Shown piece after piece: positions 17,024-25,956 of a DNA stretch of 64,000 bases. This DNA comes from Paenibacillus phytorum (GTDB lineage Bacteria > Bacillota > Bacilli > Paenibacillales > NBRC-103111). The stretch is taken from the NCBI RefSeq assembly GCF_013141715.1, contig NZ_WHOA01000115.1, forward strand, positions 1-64,000. Direction: 5' to 3'. The notes under the pieces were generated by a model. It was not told the origin of the DNA. It was given only the letters and a program-made list of their open reading frames with translations, and made no database searches. The position numbers and the translations under genes are program-made. The first letter of the stretch is position 1. Each line of letters opens with the position of its first letter.

Positions 17024-17331
17024 TTCATTTTCTGCAAAATAAAAATAAGGGACTGTCCCTTAACCAATTAATTGCCGCTTCTTCCTTGATTAAAGCCCGC
17101 CTAGTACGTCGACACAACGTAGGTGGTAGCCCCATCTATACTTACGATAATTTCGCCTCTGAGTAATCATTTAGTTGCCCCCTTAGTTTCCATCGTATCG
17201 CTATCATAAGCAATGTGAACGTATATCCTGAACAACAAAAATACATGAATTCTTCAAAATTTGGAGAACGTGCGTCTACTTTTTTTTATTTTTCTCTAAA
17301 ATCTGCGGTTGATGATACGAAATAGAACGTC
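17024..17331. repeat. Truncated second copy of the cohesin-SLH locus
   Basis: Three blocks in the same order and orientation as the SLH locus: 17024-17066 matches its terminator (2616-2664), 17068-17134 matches codons of its last SLH repeat (2797-2863), and 17135-17331 matches the region upstream of the gene (3896-4095). Nearly the whole coding sequence between the second and third blocks has been deleted. Divergence is roughly 10%, so the duplication is old. Confidence 0.82.
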
Positions 17332-17461
17332 CGGCAGGAAGCACTCCTTTTGAGATACCAGCTAACGACATTCAGACATTGCATCTATTTATTTGCCACT
17401 TTCCACGAATCCAGTTGTTTTTGTTTCTCATCAATAATTTTGCCCACACCTCCAGAAAATG

Positions 17462-17499
17462 AAAAAGTCTCCAAAACCCGAGTGGGTTTGAAGACTTTT
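17462..17499 (-). terminator. Terminator surviving after a decayed binding-protein gene
   Basis: On the minus strand AAAAGTCTTCAAACCC pairs with GGGTTTTGGAGACTTTT across a four-base loop, with two mismatches, then TC and T-rich sequence. It lies just after the pseudogene stop near 17503. Confidence 0.65.
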
Positions 17500-17502
17500 A
17501 GT

Positions 17503-18145
17503 TCAATATTGAATTTTGTCAGGATCAGCCGTTCCTGTCGTCAGTGCTGATAAATATTGATCGATCACGGCTTGGCACTGCGCGATTTCCGATTTGACAG
17601 CTTCCGTATTAAAAGTAAAACCAAGGATTGGAGATAAATCGGAAGTTTTATTCAATTGATCCCACTTTTCAGCCGCATCAGATGCAACGTTCTCCGTTTT
17701 CCATAAGATCAAATAATATGTTTTTGCATTCTTCCAATCAAAGTGATATTTATCAGCGAGTTCCTTCTGTACATCGAATCCATAGCTGGTAGCCATAATC
17801 TGGTAGTTGATCACACCGTACAACTTGCCATCCGAAGCAATCATCAAGTTCATCTTCTGATCATAATTCCCAAGGTCAATCATGATCAAAACTTAACTGT
17901 GGCATTTATTTTGGGTTTAATTAATCTGTAACAAATCCTTTTGCTGTGGGGGAAGGGAAGTAATAAACCAATTCTACTTGCGGCAGATCTTTCTGACTTG
18001 GATGGTCCGTTGCCCGAACTTGATCAGTTATTCCAGTATCTTTGCTGGTTCCTTGGAGTCACATCCTGAAATTAATGATGCTGCAACAAACAGGATTGCC
18101 AAAATCAATTCAGACCGCTTGAACTCCCTTTTCTCATCAAGTTTA
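17503..18145 (-). pseudogene. Decayed LplA-type sugar-binding lipoprotein (DUF3502 type)
   Basis: A sugar ABC-transporter binding protein reduced by deletions and frameshifts. Its lipoprotein signal survives near 18100 (LILAILFVAASLISGCDS), then KDLPQVELVYYFPSPTAKG in another frame. A 128-codon open stretch (17503-17889) joins YDQKMNLMIASDGKLYG to YQIMATSYGF and a C-terminus (SDLSPILGFTFNTEAVKSEI) like that of the intact protein at 7643-9196. A normal protein of this class has about 500 residues; more than half is gone. It is transcribed divergently from the intact regulator at 18320, presumably its former controller. Confidence 0.75.
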
Positions 18146-18319
18146 ATCCTGCAATGGAAATTATAATAACTATTTTTCAGTAATTTAAATTATTCAGTCC
18201 ACCAAAAAATGCATTTTTCTACAAATTGTATAGTTCTTGAAAACTCTATGAAGGATAAAACCAAGGTCTTGGAGAAGTGAGAAGTACAATAAACTATCTT
18301 TAAGGAGGTTAACTCTAGC

Positions 18320-20674
18320 ATGAAAATCCCTCATAAATCTCCTCGCAAGACCTTATTTGCAAAAATGTTGTTAACTCTTACGATAACGGTTACTTTATTG
18401 ATTATAGGACTATCATCGCTTCTCTATCGAAATTTCTTTTCGGCTTCTTTGGATAATATCAACCGAATGAATACTTCAATCCTGTCTCAAACCAGCTACA
18501 GCATGAAGTACATGGATACTTTGGTTAGCAAATTTATAAATACCGTTATCATGAGCCCTTATACATCCGTTTTGCTGCATAATACGGATAACGATATGGT
18601 TACGCTCGGAGCAGCATTGCGCAACCTTGATAGCCTTTCACTTCCGCACGATTATGTGCACTCCGTATATACGATCAATCTCGCATTGAACCGTATCGTA
18701 TCCACAGAGACGGGCAATTTTTATACAAAAGAAGATTTCTACGATCAAGACATTGTATCATTGTTGCAAACAGTGAACAAAGACTCATTTCCCGAAATGC
18801 CTATTGCCAGAAAAATTCCAAACCCCCAAGCCGCAACAGTTTCGGAACTTGCTAATGTATACACCTATATCATGCTCGACAGTCTGGAAAAGAATCCATC
18901 TTCGCGCATTGCGACTATCATCAATATCAAAGCAAGTGTGCTTCGGGATCTGATCGCTTCATTGAATGCCAAGATGGCAGGTTCCGGCAACGAAATTATC
19001 GTGATCGATTCCAAAGGAACGATTGTGAACCATACATCAGAAAGCATGTTTCTGCACAGCGCGAAACAAGAATCGTATATCCAAACTTTACTTGCAGCTG
19101 ACCAAGAATCGGGAAGCTTTAAGACGAACCTGAATGGTCAAGATTATCAAGTTACCTTTGTTTCTTCCGATAAACCAAAATGGAAATTTATTAGTTTAAC
19201 TTCATATGCAACATTTGTTGGCGTAGTTGATTCGTTCAAAACCTCTACACTTTGGATATGCCTAACGATCCTGGGTCTCGGTTTATTTTTCTCGTTCATC
19301 ATGTCAAGATCGCTTTATGTTCCTGTCGGCAGACTTGTAGAGACCGTTAGAGAGCATCTCACAAACGCTCATCAAAAGGATCATCCGACAAATGACATTT
19401 ATTTTCTGCAAAACGTTTTCAAAGAAATGATTTCGAAAAATAACGAATGGGAAAACAAACAAAGAGAACAGCTCGCTCCCTTAAAAAACAAATGGCTGCA
19501 AGATATACTGTTTGGTATCCGGTACGTTGATCAAGAAGCGTTGCGGGTCTCTCAAAAAGAGCTTGGCATACATTTGAATCTAAATGGCCCACTCAGGTTG
19601 TTACTTCTTCGTCTGGACAACTATCGCGATTTCCTCGACCTATTTAATGAAAAAGACCGTTGGCTCTTAAAGTTCGGCATTGCTAACATCGTTAATGAAA
19701 TCGTGTCAGAGGAATATAAACTAGAGACCATTTACCTGGAAAACGATCAGCTTCTGTTGCTGTTGGAAATCAGTCCCTCAGAGAATGTTGAAAATACAGA
19801 ATGTGCCTTAAAGGGGCTTATCGAATTAGCACAAAAAGCTGTAAATCAGTACCTGAAACTCTCGTTTTCCGCAACTCTAAGCAGCCCTGTCTATTCCTAC
19901 TTGCAACTCAATGAATCTTATTCCGATACATTGGCACTATCTTCGTATCGGATCATTGCAGGTCACGGCAGCTTCCTGCTTCCAACTTTTCGAAGTTCGA
20001 TCATGGATACACTAATTTCCTTTCCCGAGAGTAAGGCCAAATTGCTGCTTGACTCCTTGAAATTAGGCCATTTGGACAAAGCCAAGGAAGCGTATTCCGA
20101 CTTTATTAGCCAACTTTCCGGAACGACTTATGAAAACTTGCTTTCGTCCATTATGCAGCTCAGCTTCATGTTGAGAACAACCTTTAACATTATTTTGGAG
20201 AGTCATGAATTTCGAAAATCAGAACTATTTCAGACTGTTTCCAGAAATATTGAGCAGTTTGAAACCATTGAAGAAATTCATGAAACCTTTTCATCCCTAT
20301 TTTCCGAAATCATTCGCGTCATGGAACAAAATAAACATAATAAACACAGTTCGATTATTTCAAGAATCATAAAGGTGATCGAGGAACAATACCGTGATAA
20401 TAACTTAAATCTACGTATTATCTCCGACGAATTTCAAATGTCAAACGTTTATTTGGGAAAACTATTCAAAGATGCTACAGGTAAATCCGTTTCAGAGTAT
20501 ATTACTGACGTACGAATGAATCATGTCAAACAACTGCTGGACAACAGCAATCTTTCAACCAAGCAAATTTTAGATCAATGCGGTTTGGAAGAGACAAACT
20601 ATTTTTATACCATTTTCAAAAAGCGTTTCGGCGTATCGTTGTCTCAATATAAGATTGATAAAAACAAAACGTGA
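18320..20674 (+). CDS. Membrane-bound AraC-family regulator, orphaned
   Basis: Regulator of 784 residues and the only convincing intact plus-strand gene in the window. Helices at about 16-38 and 305-325 bracket an extracellular sensor; the cytoplasmic part ends with an AraC double HTH at about 690-784 (LRIISDEFQMSNVYLGKLFK; RFGVSLSQYK). It is the same architecture as the protein at 5250-7508 but clearly a distant paralogue. Its divergent neighbour is a decayed sugar-binding protein and no permeases remain, so it probably outlived its transporter, or now acts elsewhere. TAAGGAGG lies about 11 bases before the ATG, a slightly long spacing. Confidence 0.87.
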   Translation: MKIPHKSPRKTLFAKMLLTLTITVTLLIIGLSSLLYRNFFSASLDNINRMNTSILSQTSYSMKYMDTLVSKFINTVIMSPYTSVLLHNTDNDMVTLGAALRNLDSLSLPHDYVHSVYTINLALNRIVSTETGNFYTKEDFYDQDIVSLLQTVNKDSFPEMPIARKIPNPQAATVSELANVYTYIMLDSLEKNPSSRIATIINIKASVLRDLIASLNAKMAGSGNEIIVIDSKGTIVNHTSESMFLHSAKQESYIQTLLAADQESGSFKTNLNGQDYQVTFVSSDKPKWKFISLTSYATFVGVVDSFKTSTLWICLTILGLGLFFSFIMSRSLYVPVGRLVETVREHLTNAHQKDHPTNDIYFLQNVFKEMISKNNEWENKQREQLAPLKNKWLQDILFGIRYVDQEALRVSQKELGIHLNLNGPLRLLLLRLDNYRDFLDLFNEKDRWLLKFGIANIVNEIVSEEYKLETIYLENDQLLLLLEISPSENVENTECALKGLIELAQKAVNQYLKLSFSATLSSPVYSYLQLNESYSDTLALSSYRIIAGHGSFLLPTFRSSIMDTLISFPESKAKLLLDSLKLGHLDKAKEAYSDFISQLSGTTYENLLSSIMQLSFMLRTTFNIILESHEFRKSELFQTVSRNIEQFETIEEIHETFSSLFSEIIRVMEQNKHNKHSSIISRIIKVIEEQYRDNNLNLRIISDEFQMSNVYLGKLFKDATGKSVSEYITDVRMNHVKQLLDNSNLSTKQILDQCGLEETNYFYTIFKKRFGVSLSQYKIDKNKT

Positions 20675-20709
20675 GCTGGCCTACTCCAGAAGACAATATC
20701 CTAAACAAC

Positions 20710-20755
20710 AAAAAGGTATACTCTCATCGAAACATGAGGAAGTATACCTTTTTTA
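20710..20755 (+). terminator. Rho-independent terminator of the orphan regulator
   Basis: AAAAAGGTATACT pairs with AGTATACCTTTTTT around a 20-base loop that itself contains CTCATCG...CATGAG pairing. It lies 36 bases after the regulator stop. Confidence 0.8.
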
Positions 20756-21004
20756 AAGTCTGCTAGTTATTGAATTCTTTTCTGATTTCAATGAGTTTGA
20801 AACCTATCCGAAGCAAGTGTTAACCCGTTGTACAAGCTCCGTAACAAAGCCGTCGTCAGTTTGCTCATCCTGAACCGCCAATGTGTATCTAAGGATGAAA
20901 TTGATACAACAGGACTTCGTGAGCCTCCAAGAAACCCATCCATAATATAATAGGACAATTTGAAAAATTAACATGCAAGAGAGTAAGCTTTGCATATCAT
21001 TTAG

Positions 21005-21685
21005 TTAAGGTAATTGATCCTCATTCAACCGCCCATCCCGAAAATGCACAACACGCTTCGCCTGCTGCGCAATAGCCAGGTCATGCGTAATCAAAACAAT
21101 CGTCCTTCCCTGCTCATTCAACCTCTTGAAAATCTCCAAAATCTCCGCGCCCGTCTTCGAATCCAGTGCTCCCGTCGGCTCATCCGCCAAAATAATTGCC
21201 GGATCTCCCGCTAACGTTCTTGCAATCGCAACCCGCTGTTGCTGCCCACCGGATAACTCAGAGAGCAGATGCCATCTGCGATCCACTAAGTCCACTGCTT
21301 CCAAAGCCTCCATGACAAGTGGCTCTCGCTCTTTCTTGCTCATTTCGCGATATATCAACGGGAGTTCGACGTTCTCGAAAGCATTTAATCTCGAAAGCAG
21401 ATTGAAGCTCTGGAAAACAAAACCGATCTTCCGATTCCGAATCTCAGCCAATTGAGCATCCTTGAGCTGATTAATTGCCTTCCCATCCAGCAAAAAAGCT
21501 CCTTGATCTGCAACATCCAAACACCCAATGATATTCATCAGCGTCGACTTTCCCGACCCCGACGGGCCCATAATCGCTACGAACTCGCCGTGATTGATTT
21601 CCAGGGAAATATCATCTAAGGCACGAATCGTTTCCCCACCCATAACATAATACTTGCTCACATGCTCGATTTGGATTAGGGTCAT
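21005..21685 (-). CDS. Orphan LolD/MacB-type ABC transporter ATPase
   Basis: ATP-binding subunit of 226 residues with Walker A GPSGSGKST, signature LSGGQQQR, Walker B IILADEPTGALD and H-loop LITHD. The protein is closest to MacB/SalX-type ATPases that pair with FtsX-like permeases and a membrane-fusion protein. Neither partner is encoded on either side, which is unusual. I place the start at ATG 21685 (MTLIQIEHVSKYY), with GGAGG eight bases upstream. The preceding gene on this strand is the SigK fragment, 55 bases away. It may serve a permease elsewhere or be a leftover. Confidence 0.85.
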   Translation of the reverse strand: MTLIQIEHVSKYYVMGGETIRALDDISLEINHGEFVAIMGPSGSGKSTLMNIIGCLDVADQGAFLLDGKAINQLKDAQLAEIRNRKIGFVFQSFNLLSRLNAFENVELPLIYREMSKKEREPLVMEALEAVDLVDRRWHLLSELSGGQQQRVAIARTLAGDPAIILADEPTGALDSKTGAEILEIFKRLNEQGRTIVLITHDLAIAQQAKRVVHFRDGRLNEDQLP

Positions 21686-21740
21686 TCCCTTCGCCTCCAT
21701 TATCTGATGCCAAATAAATGAAGTATGAGATCCATTATCC

Positions 21741-22061
21741 TTACCGCTTCGCCTTATAAAATTCATGATAAAGCTTCATGAGCGCCCGCTTCTCAATCCG
21801 CGACACATATGAGCGCGATATCCCGAGCTCCTTCGCAATCTCCCGCTGAGTCCGCTCTTCCCCGCCAAGCTCAAGCCCAAATCGCCCAACCACAACTTCC
21901 TTCTCTCGATCATCCAAGATCTCCAGATTACGATAGATTTTGCTCTTCTCTATCTTGAGCTGCACCTTATCTACAACATCATCCGCTTCCGTCCCGAGGA
22001 TGTCGATCAAGGTGATTTCATTCCCCTCTTTGTCCGTTCCGATGGGATCATGCAAGGACAC
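21741..22061 (-). CDS. sigK: C-terminal fragment of sporulation sigma factor SigK
   Basis: 106 residues from a GTG start, corresponding to regions 3 and 4 of the mother-cell sigma factor SigK (similarity begins slightly upstream, at KKTRKD near 22082). [37 protein letters not shown] and the [23 protein letters not shown] are all present. The promoter -10-binding half (region 2) and the pro-sequence are missing, and a TAG closes the frame about 70 bases upstream of the GTG. In Bacillus subtilis sigK is split into spoIVCB and spoIIIC by the skin element, and this fragment resembles the spoIIIC half. Either an intervening element lies beyond, or this is a truncated duplicate of an intact sigK elsewhere. 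Confidence 0.75.
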   Translation of the reverse strand: MSLHDPIGTDKEGNEITLIDILGTEADDVVDKVQLKIEKSKIYRNLEILDDREKEVVVGRFGLELGGEERTQREIAKELGISRSYVSRIEKRALMKLYHEFYKAKR

Positions 22062-22106
22062 GTCTTTCCGCGTTTTCTTCAGCCCTCCAAATGCTGCAAG
22101 TGCTAC

Positions 22107-22132
22107 AAAGAGCTGCCGGATGGCAGCTCTTT
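22107..22132. terminator. Perfect 11-bp hairpin upstream of the SigK fragment
   Basis: AAAGAGCTGCC/GGCAGCTCTTT with a GGAT loop. No long T-run follows on either strand, so terminator function is uncertain. It lies at the point where SigK similarity ends and could mark a breakpoint. Confidence 0.45.
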
Positions 22133-22369
22133 CGAAATTGAACTATTGTTCTCCGTTACCCATTCATGCAGTACAACACCAGCGCTGCACCACAGAGGAT
22201 AAAATGTGCTAATACTCCTAATACGGCTGTGAGGAAGGTCGATCAACTTTGGTGCCTTAGAGCCCATCCGTTAGTTTGACTTAGCTTAGGCCACCATGCC
22301 CCCCACAGAATGTCGCTCCTTTTCAGGAAGCATTTAGTTGTAAGCCTATTTAGACTTATATGTTCATAT

Positions 22370-23242
22370 TCACGCCTGAAGCCTTAACTTCTTCTTTATC
22401 CTTCCAGCCATTAGCTCAAGCAGGATAGCAAACGTTAGAATGAGATACGTTATAGCTCCAATTTCCCTCACATCATAATAATAGCTGCTGGCCATAAACA
22501 TATCATACCCGATTCCTCCAGCACCAGCTGCGGCCCCCATAGCCAACGCTACGGCAAAGTTGATCTCAAATCGCATAAATGTCCATGAGATTAAATAAGT
22601 AATAGACGAAGGCAGAACGGCTTGAAACACGATTTGAACCCAATTGGCGCCGCTTGCCTTTAATGCTTCAATAACCCCTTCATCTAACTCCTCGAATGAT
22701 TCCGAGTACGTTTTCACGAGATAACTAACCGAATGGAACGTCATTCCGATGACCGCTGCTACACTGCCCAGTCCCGCTGCAACCGCAAAAATCAACACCC
22801 ATAGCACAGTTGGAACCGCTCTTATAAAAGCAACAGCGCCTTTAATTGCAATGGACAGTTTAGGATTGGATAGATTGTTGGCGGCCAATAAGCCTAGGAC
22901 CAAGGCGATGATGGCGCCGAACAATGTCGTTAGAAATGCAAGTCCCAGAGTAATAATCAAATGTTTAACTGCCTCTATAAAAGAAAGGTGTCTTAAGAGC
23001 GGCTGAAAGAACATGGTTTTAACCGTATGGGCTGTCGATAAGATGGCATCTAAAAACTGAATGTCCTTATAGTTAAAGGTCGCAAAGGCAAACAGCGTCA
23101 ATACGGCCAACGCAGCCAAGGTGAGCCGGATCGCCATCGCTTGTTTGTTGAATGGCTTTTTCATTTTTAGTTCATCATCCATGCGCATGTCACTGCCAGT
23201 GTCTTTGTCAGAGGCATCTATCAAGTTCGCTTGAAGTCTCAT
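22370..23242 (-). CDS. phnE: Phosphonate ABC transporter permease PhnE (second subunit)
   Basis: Inner-membrane permease of 290 residues, last gene of the phosphonate operon. After a charged 40-residue N-terminus, six helices are visible. The characteristic PhnE segment SYLVKTYSESFEELDEGVIE followed by ALKASGANWVQI is the EAA-type loop contacting PhnC. It pairs with the neighbouring PhnE (one-base gap) to form a heterodimer. I see no convincing terminator downstream. Confidence 0.93.
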   Translation of the reverse strand: MRLQANLIDASDKDTGSDMRMDDELKMKKPFNKQAMAIRLTLAALAVLTLFAFATFNYKDIQFLDAILSTAHTVKTMFFQPLLRHLSFIEAVKHLIITLGLAFLTTLFGAIIALVLGLLAANNLSNPKLSIAIKGAVAFIRAVPTVLWVLIFAVAAGLGSVAAVIGMTFHSVSYLVKTYSESFEELDEGVIEALKASGANWVQIVFQAVLPSSITYLISWTFMRFEINFAVALAMGAAAGAGGIGYDMFMASSYYYDVREIGAITYLILTFAILLELMAGRIKKKLRLQA

Positions 23243-23243
23243 T

Positions 23244-24032
23244 TTACAAAATCACCTTCCTTAGATAGTTAGAAACCGTTTCTATGGAAAAAATAGCAAG
23301 GACAAGGACGAGGACGATTAAAGAAGCAGCGCTGTAATTAAGACTTTTGTAATACAAGCTGAAAAGAAAACCAATACCGGTGCCGGTCAAAATACCGATT
23401 AAAGTGGCCTGACGGATGTTTGTTTCCATCATGAACAAGATCCAACTGATCAGTTGGGGAATGCAGGATGGAATCACGGATTGAAATATGATGGAAAAAT
23501 AACTAGCTCCCGTGGATTTTAATGCCTCTACAGAGCTGCTGCTTACTTCATCGATCGACTCCGTGAAGGCACGAGTCAAAAAGCCAAAGGAGCCAAAGAA
23601 AAGCGCGAAATATCCTGTCAGCACATTTTGGCCAAAAGAAATCAGCAAAATCATAGACCATGCAGCGACATCAATATTGCGAAATATCGTCGCGATCGAT
23701 CGGCTTACAAAGCTGAACACTCCTCCTGTCCCCGTCGTATTGGAGCCTGCGATAGCGAACATCAATGCAAACAAGGCTGCTACTGTGGTTGCTGCAATAG
23801 ATACAAGTACTGTCTCGGATAGGCTGCTGATAATAACGGGAAGCCGTTTCAACGCCTTTTCGTTCGGATAAAAGTTGCTGAAGGCCCATTCGGCAGCTTT
23901 TGGTATAGAAGTAAAGCCTTTGATAACGTTATAGTTCGTAATCATAACAGCGATTAGCGTCATTACTAGTAATAAGGCGCAAAACAACAGCGTATTCATT
24001 CGCTTTTTGGCAAAGAAATTAGGTTGTTGCAT
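23244..24032 (-). CDS. phnE: Phosphonate ABC transporter permease PhnE (first subunit)
   Basis: Inner-membrane permease of 262 residues. The PhnE signature TRAFTESIDEVSSSSVEALK is present, with six predicted helices. Its start overlaps the end of phnC (24019) by 14 bases, with GGAGG six bases before the ATG, indicating translational coupling. Two dissimilar PhnE copies next to each other are usual in Firmicute phnCDEE operons. Confidence 0.93.
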   Translation of the reverse strand: MQQPNFFAKKRMNTLLFCALLLVMTLIAVMITNYNVIKGFTSIPKAAEWAFSNFYPNEKALKRLPVIISSLSETVLVSIAATTVAALFALMFAIAGSNTTGTGGVFSFVSRSIATIFRNIDVAAWSMILLISFGQNVLTGYFALFFGSFGFLTRAFTESIDEVSSSSVEALKSTGASYFSIIFQSVIPSCIPQLISWILFMMETNIRQATLIGILTGTGIGFLFSLYYKSLNYSAASLIVLVLVLAIFSIETVSNYLRKVIL

Positions 24033-24819
24033 AGCGGCCCTCCAGATGCTCTTGCTCCTCCTGATGCTCCTGAAACTCCGTGCCGTAAATACTTGCCAAC
24101 TGCTCGCGATCGATCCCTGTTGGAGGGCCGTCGTAAACGATAGATCCCTTGTTCACGCCAAGTATCCGGTCTGAATACTTCAGCGCTGTATCCACTTGAT
24201 GCAAGTTAACAATAACCGTGATACCCATAGTGGTAGAAATATTACGCAGATGGTCCATGATTACCTTGGAGGCGTTTGGATCTAGGGATGCAATCGGCTC
24301 ATCGCAGAGCAGCATTTGGGGATTCTGCACAAGTGCCCTGGCAATCCCAACCCTCTGCTTTTGTCCACCGCTCAGTTGATCGCACCGCTTATAGACCTGC
24401 TCTTCCAGTCCGAGCGTTTTCAAAATAGCATAGGCTTGACGTTTCTCTTCTTTAGAGTAAATCCCAAGAACTCCCTCCAGTGTAGACTTATAACCAAGAC
24501 GCCCGTGCAGGACATTTTCGAAAACAGATAGTCTGTTCACTAAATTATAATGTTGGAATACCATTCCCATCTGACTTCGCAGTCGTTTTAGCCCACTCTT
24601 CTTAAACTCAAGAATATTACTGCCATCAAATATAATTTCTCCACTATTTGCATCAATCATACGGTTAATACAGCGAAGCAGCGTCGACTTACCGGCCCCT
24701 GACGGGCCGATAATTGACACAAACTCCCCTTTTCTTACAGTGAAATTAACATCTGTTAACGCTCTTGTATCCGTACCATACTGCTTTGATACCTTCTTGA
24801 ATTCCAATAACGTTGTCAT
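24019..24819 (-). CDS. phnC: Phosphonate ABC transporter ATPase PhnC
   Basis: Cytoplasmic ATPase of 266 residues. Walker A GPSGAGKST, signature LSGGQKQR, Walker B MLLCDEPIASLDP and H-loop NLHQ are present; the Cys in Walker B and NLHQ are typical of PhnC. I place the start at ATG 24819 (MTTLLEFKKVSK), six bases after AAGGGAG; an upstream ATG at 24858 would overlap the phnD stop. It lies between phnD and the two permeases. Confidence 0.93.
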   Translation of the reverse strand: MTTLLEFKKVSKQYGTDTRALTDVNFTVRKGEFVSIIGPSGAGKSTLLRCINRMIDANSGEIIFDGSNILEFKKSGLKRLRSQMGMVFQHYNLVNRLSVFENVLHGRLGYKSTLEGVLGIYSKEEKRQAYAILKTLGLEEQVYKRCDQLSGGQKQRVGIARALVQNPQMLLCDEPIASLDPNASKVIMDHLRNISTTMGITVIVNLHQVDTALKYSDRILGVNKGSIVYDGPPTGIDREQLASIYGTEFQEHQEEQEHLEGRYATT

Positions 24820-24857
24820 AGTTGCTCCCTTAATCGGTTTTGCATTGCTTCCTACCA

Positions 24858-25916
24858 TTAGTTGGACAGCATTCTGACCGGATTGAAGAACCCGTCATCC
24901 ACGATCAGAAATTTTTCTTTACCGCTCTTTTGTTTGAACATGCCTGTCTCCTTCGAGTCTTTAGGCAGGAAGATCAGAGGGTTATTCGTTACCGCATCGG
25001 ATGTAAATGTATCCACTAGTTTCTTCTTGTCCTCTGCGCTTATCGTACCTGTGTTAATGGCAAATGGCTGATTCAGTACTGGCGTAACGGAAATAAGCGT
25101 AAATTCTTTGCCAATCATCGTGTTGAACGGTTCACTTGCACCCTGCTTCACTTTATATACCGCTCCTGCTGTGTTGGCCTTTCCTGAGCTCAGCTCGACA
25201 TAGTTCGCAACGCAAGTATCACAGAAGGCTGCTACATCAGCTTTACCGGTCAACAGATTCATGGCCGAACCTTGGTGGGTTCCTCCGAAAAGCACTTCGC
25301 TAAAGAAATTATCCTTACCCCCTAGAATTAAATCATCGGTGGTCAAATTCTTATTCTTGTCTTTTTTGCTAAAATAATTAACGATGCCGGCAGAAGGAAT
25401 TTTAAATCCGGATGTGGAGGAATTGGATACGAACGAAAACTTTTTGCCGGCAATATTTTCAATCGAAAATCCGTCGCCGCTTTTATAGGCTTGCTCCTCA
25501 CCTTTACGCACGTTTAACCAGCTATAGTAAACCGCATCCTCCAGTGTCCCTGACTCTCCGCTCGGAATAACCAGCGGTTGAACCTTCGGGTTCTTTTTAT
25601 TAGCTTCGACATAGCCTTGCGCTCCCGTGTAGACAATGTCCGCACTGCCGCTGGCAATGGCTTCAATCGCAATCGTATAGTCTGTCGTTGTTTTGTGTTC
25701 CACCTTTTTTCCAGTCGCGGCTGCAACAACTTTTCCAATTTCGTCCCGAGTGCTTTTCATTTCTGCACCGGATTCATTGGGATACCACGCAATGGTGAGA
25801 GTATCTTTCGTCTTAACAGCTGCTGATCCGTTCTGTGCTTCCCCAGCTTTCGTACCGCAACCTGCTGTTACTGCTACTAGAGATAAAGAAATCATGAGCG
25901 TTAATATTTTTTTCAT
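24858..25916 (-). CDS. phnD: Phosphonate-binding lipoprotein PhnD
   Basis: Extracellular binding protein of 352 residues. The signal peptide ends in a lipobox (VTAGC). Family landmarks include IAWYPNESGAEMKSTRDEIG, SADIVYTGAQGYVEANKKNP and FVSNSSTSGFKIPSAG. The start is the ATG at 25916, with GGGAGG about nine bases upstream; the longer open frame reaching 26165 is chance overlap with the dehydrogenase gene. Possible ligands are 2-aminoethylphosphonate, 2-hydroxyethylphosphonate, other phosphonates or phosphite; the enzyme genes upstream favour a two-carbon phosphonate. Confidence 0.92.
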   Translation of the reverse strand: MKKILTLMISLSLVAVTAGCGTKAGEAQNGSAAVKTKDTLTIAWYPNESGAEMKSTRDEIGKVVAAATGKKVEHKTTTDYTIAIEAIASGSADIVYTGAQGYVEANKKNPKVQPLVIPSGESGTLEDAVYYSWLNVRKGEEQAYKSGDGFSIENIAGKKFSFVSNSSTSGFKIPSAGIVNYFSKKDKNKNLTTDDLILGGKDNFFSEVLFGGTHQGSAMNLLTGKADVAAFCDTCVANYVELSSGKANTAGAVYKVKQGASEPFNTMIGKEFTLISVTPVLNQPFAINTGTISAEDKKKLVDTFTSDAVTNNPLIFLPKDSKETGMFKQKSGKEKFLIVDDGFFNPVRMLSN

Positions 25917-25956
25917 TTTAAAAAGCCTCCCTATTAATTGATTTAACATACAGCTC

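Noticed and set aside
15857..18300. Mobile element as cause of the gene graveyard
   Set aside because: No transposase, integrase, terminal inverted repeats or target duplications are visible; tandem duplication and decay explain the sequence.
20804..20995. 63-codon minus-strand frame after the orphan ATPase
   Set aside because: No ribosome binding site, no recognisable family, unusual Cys-rich composition; treated as noncoding.
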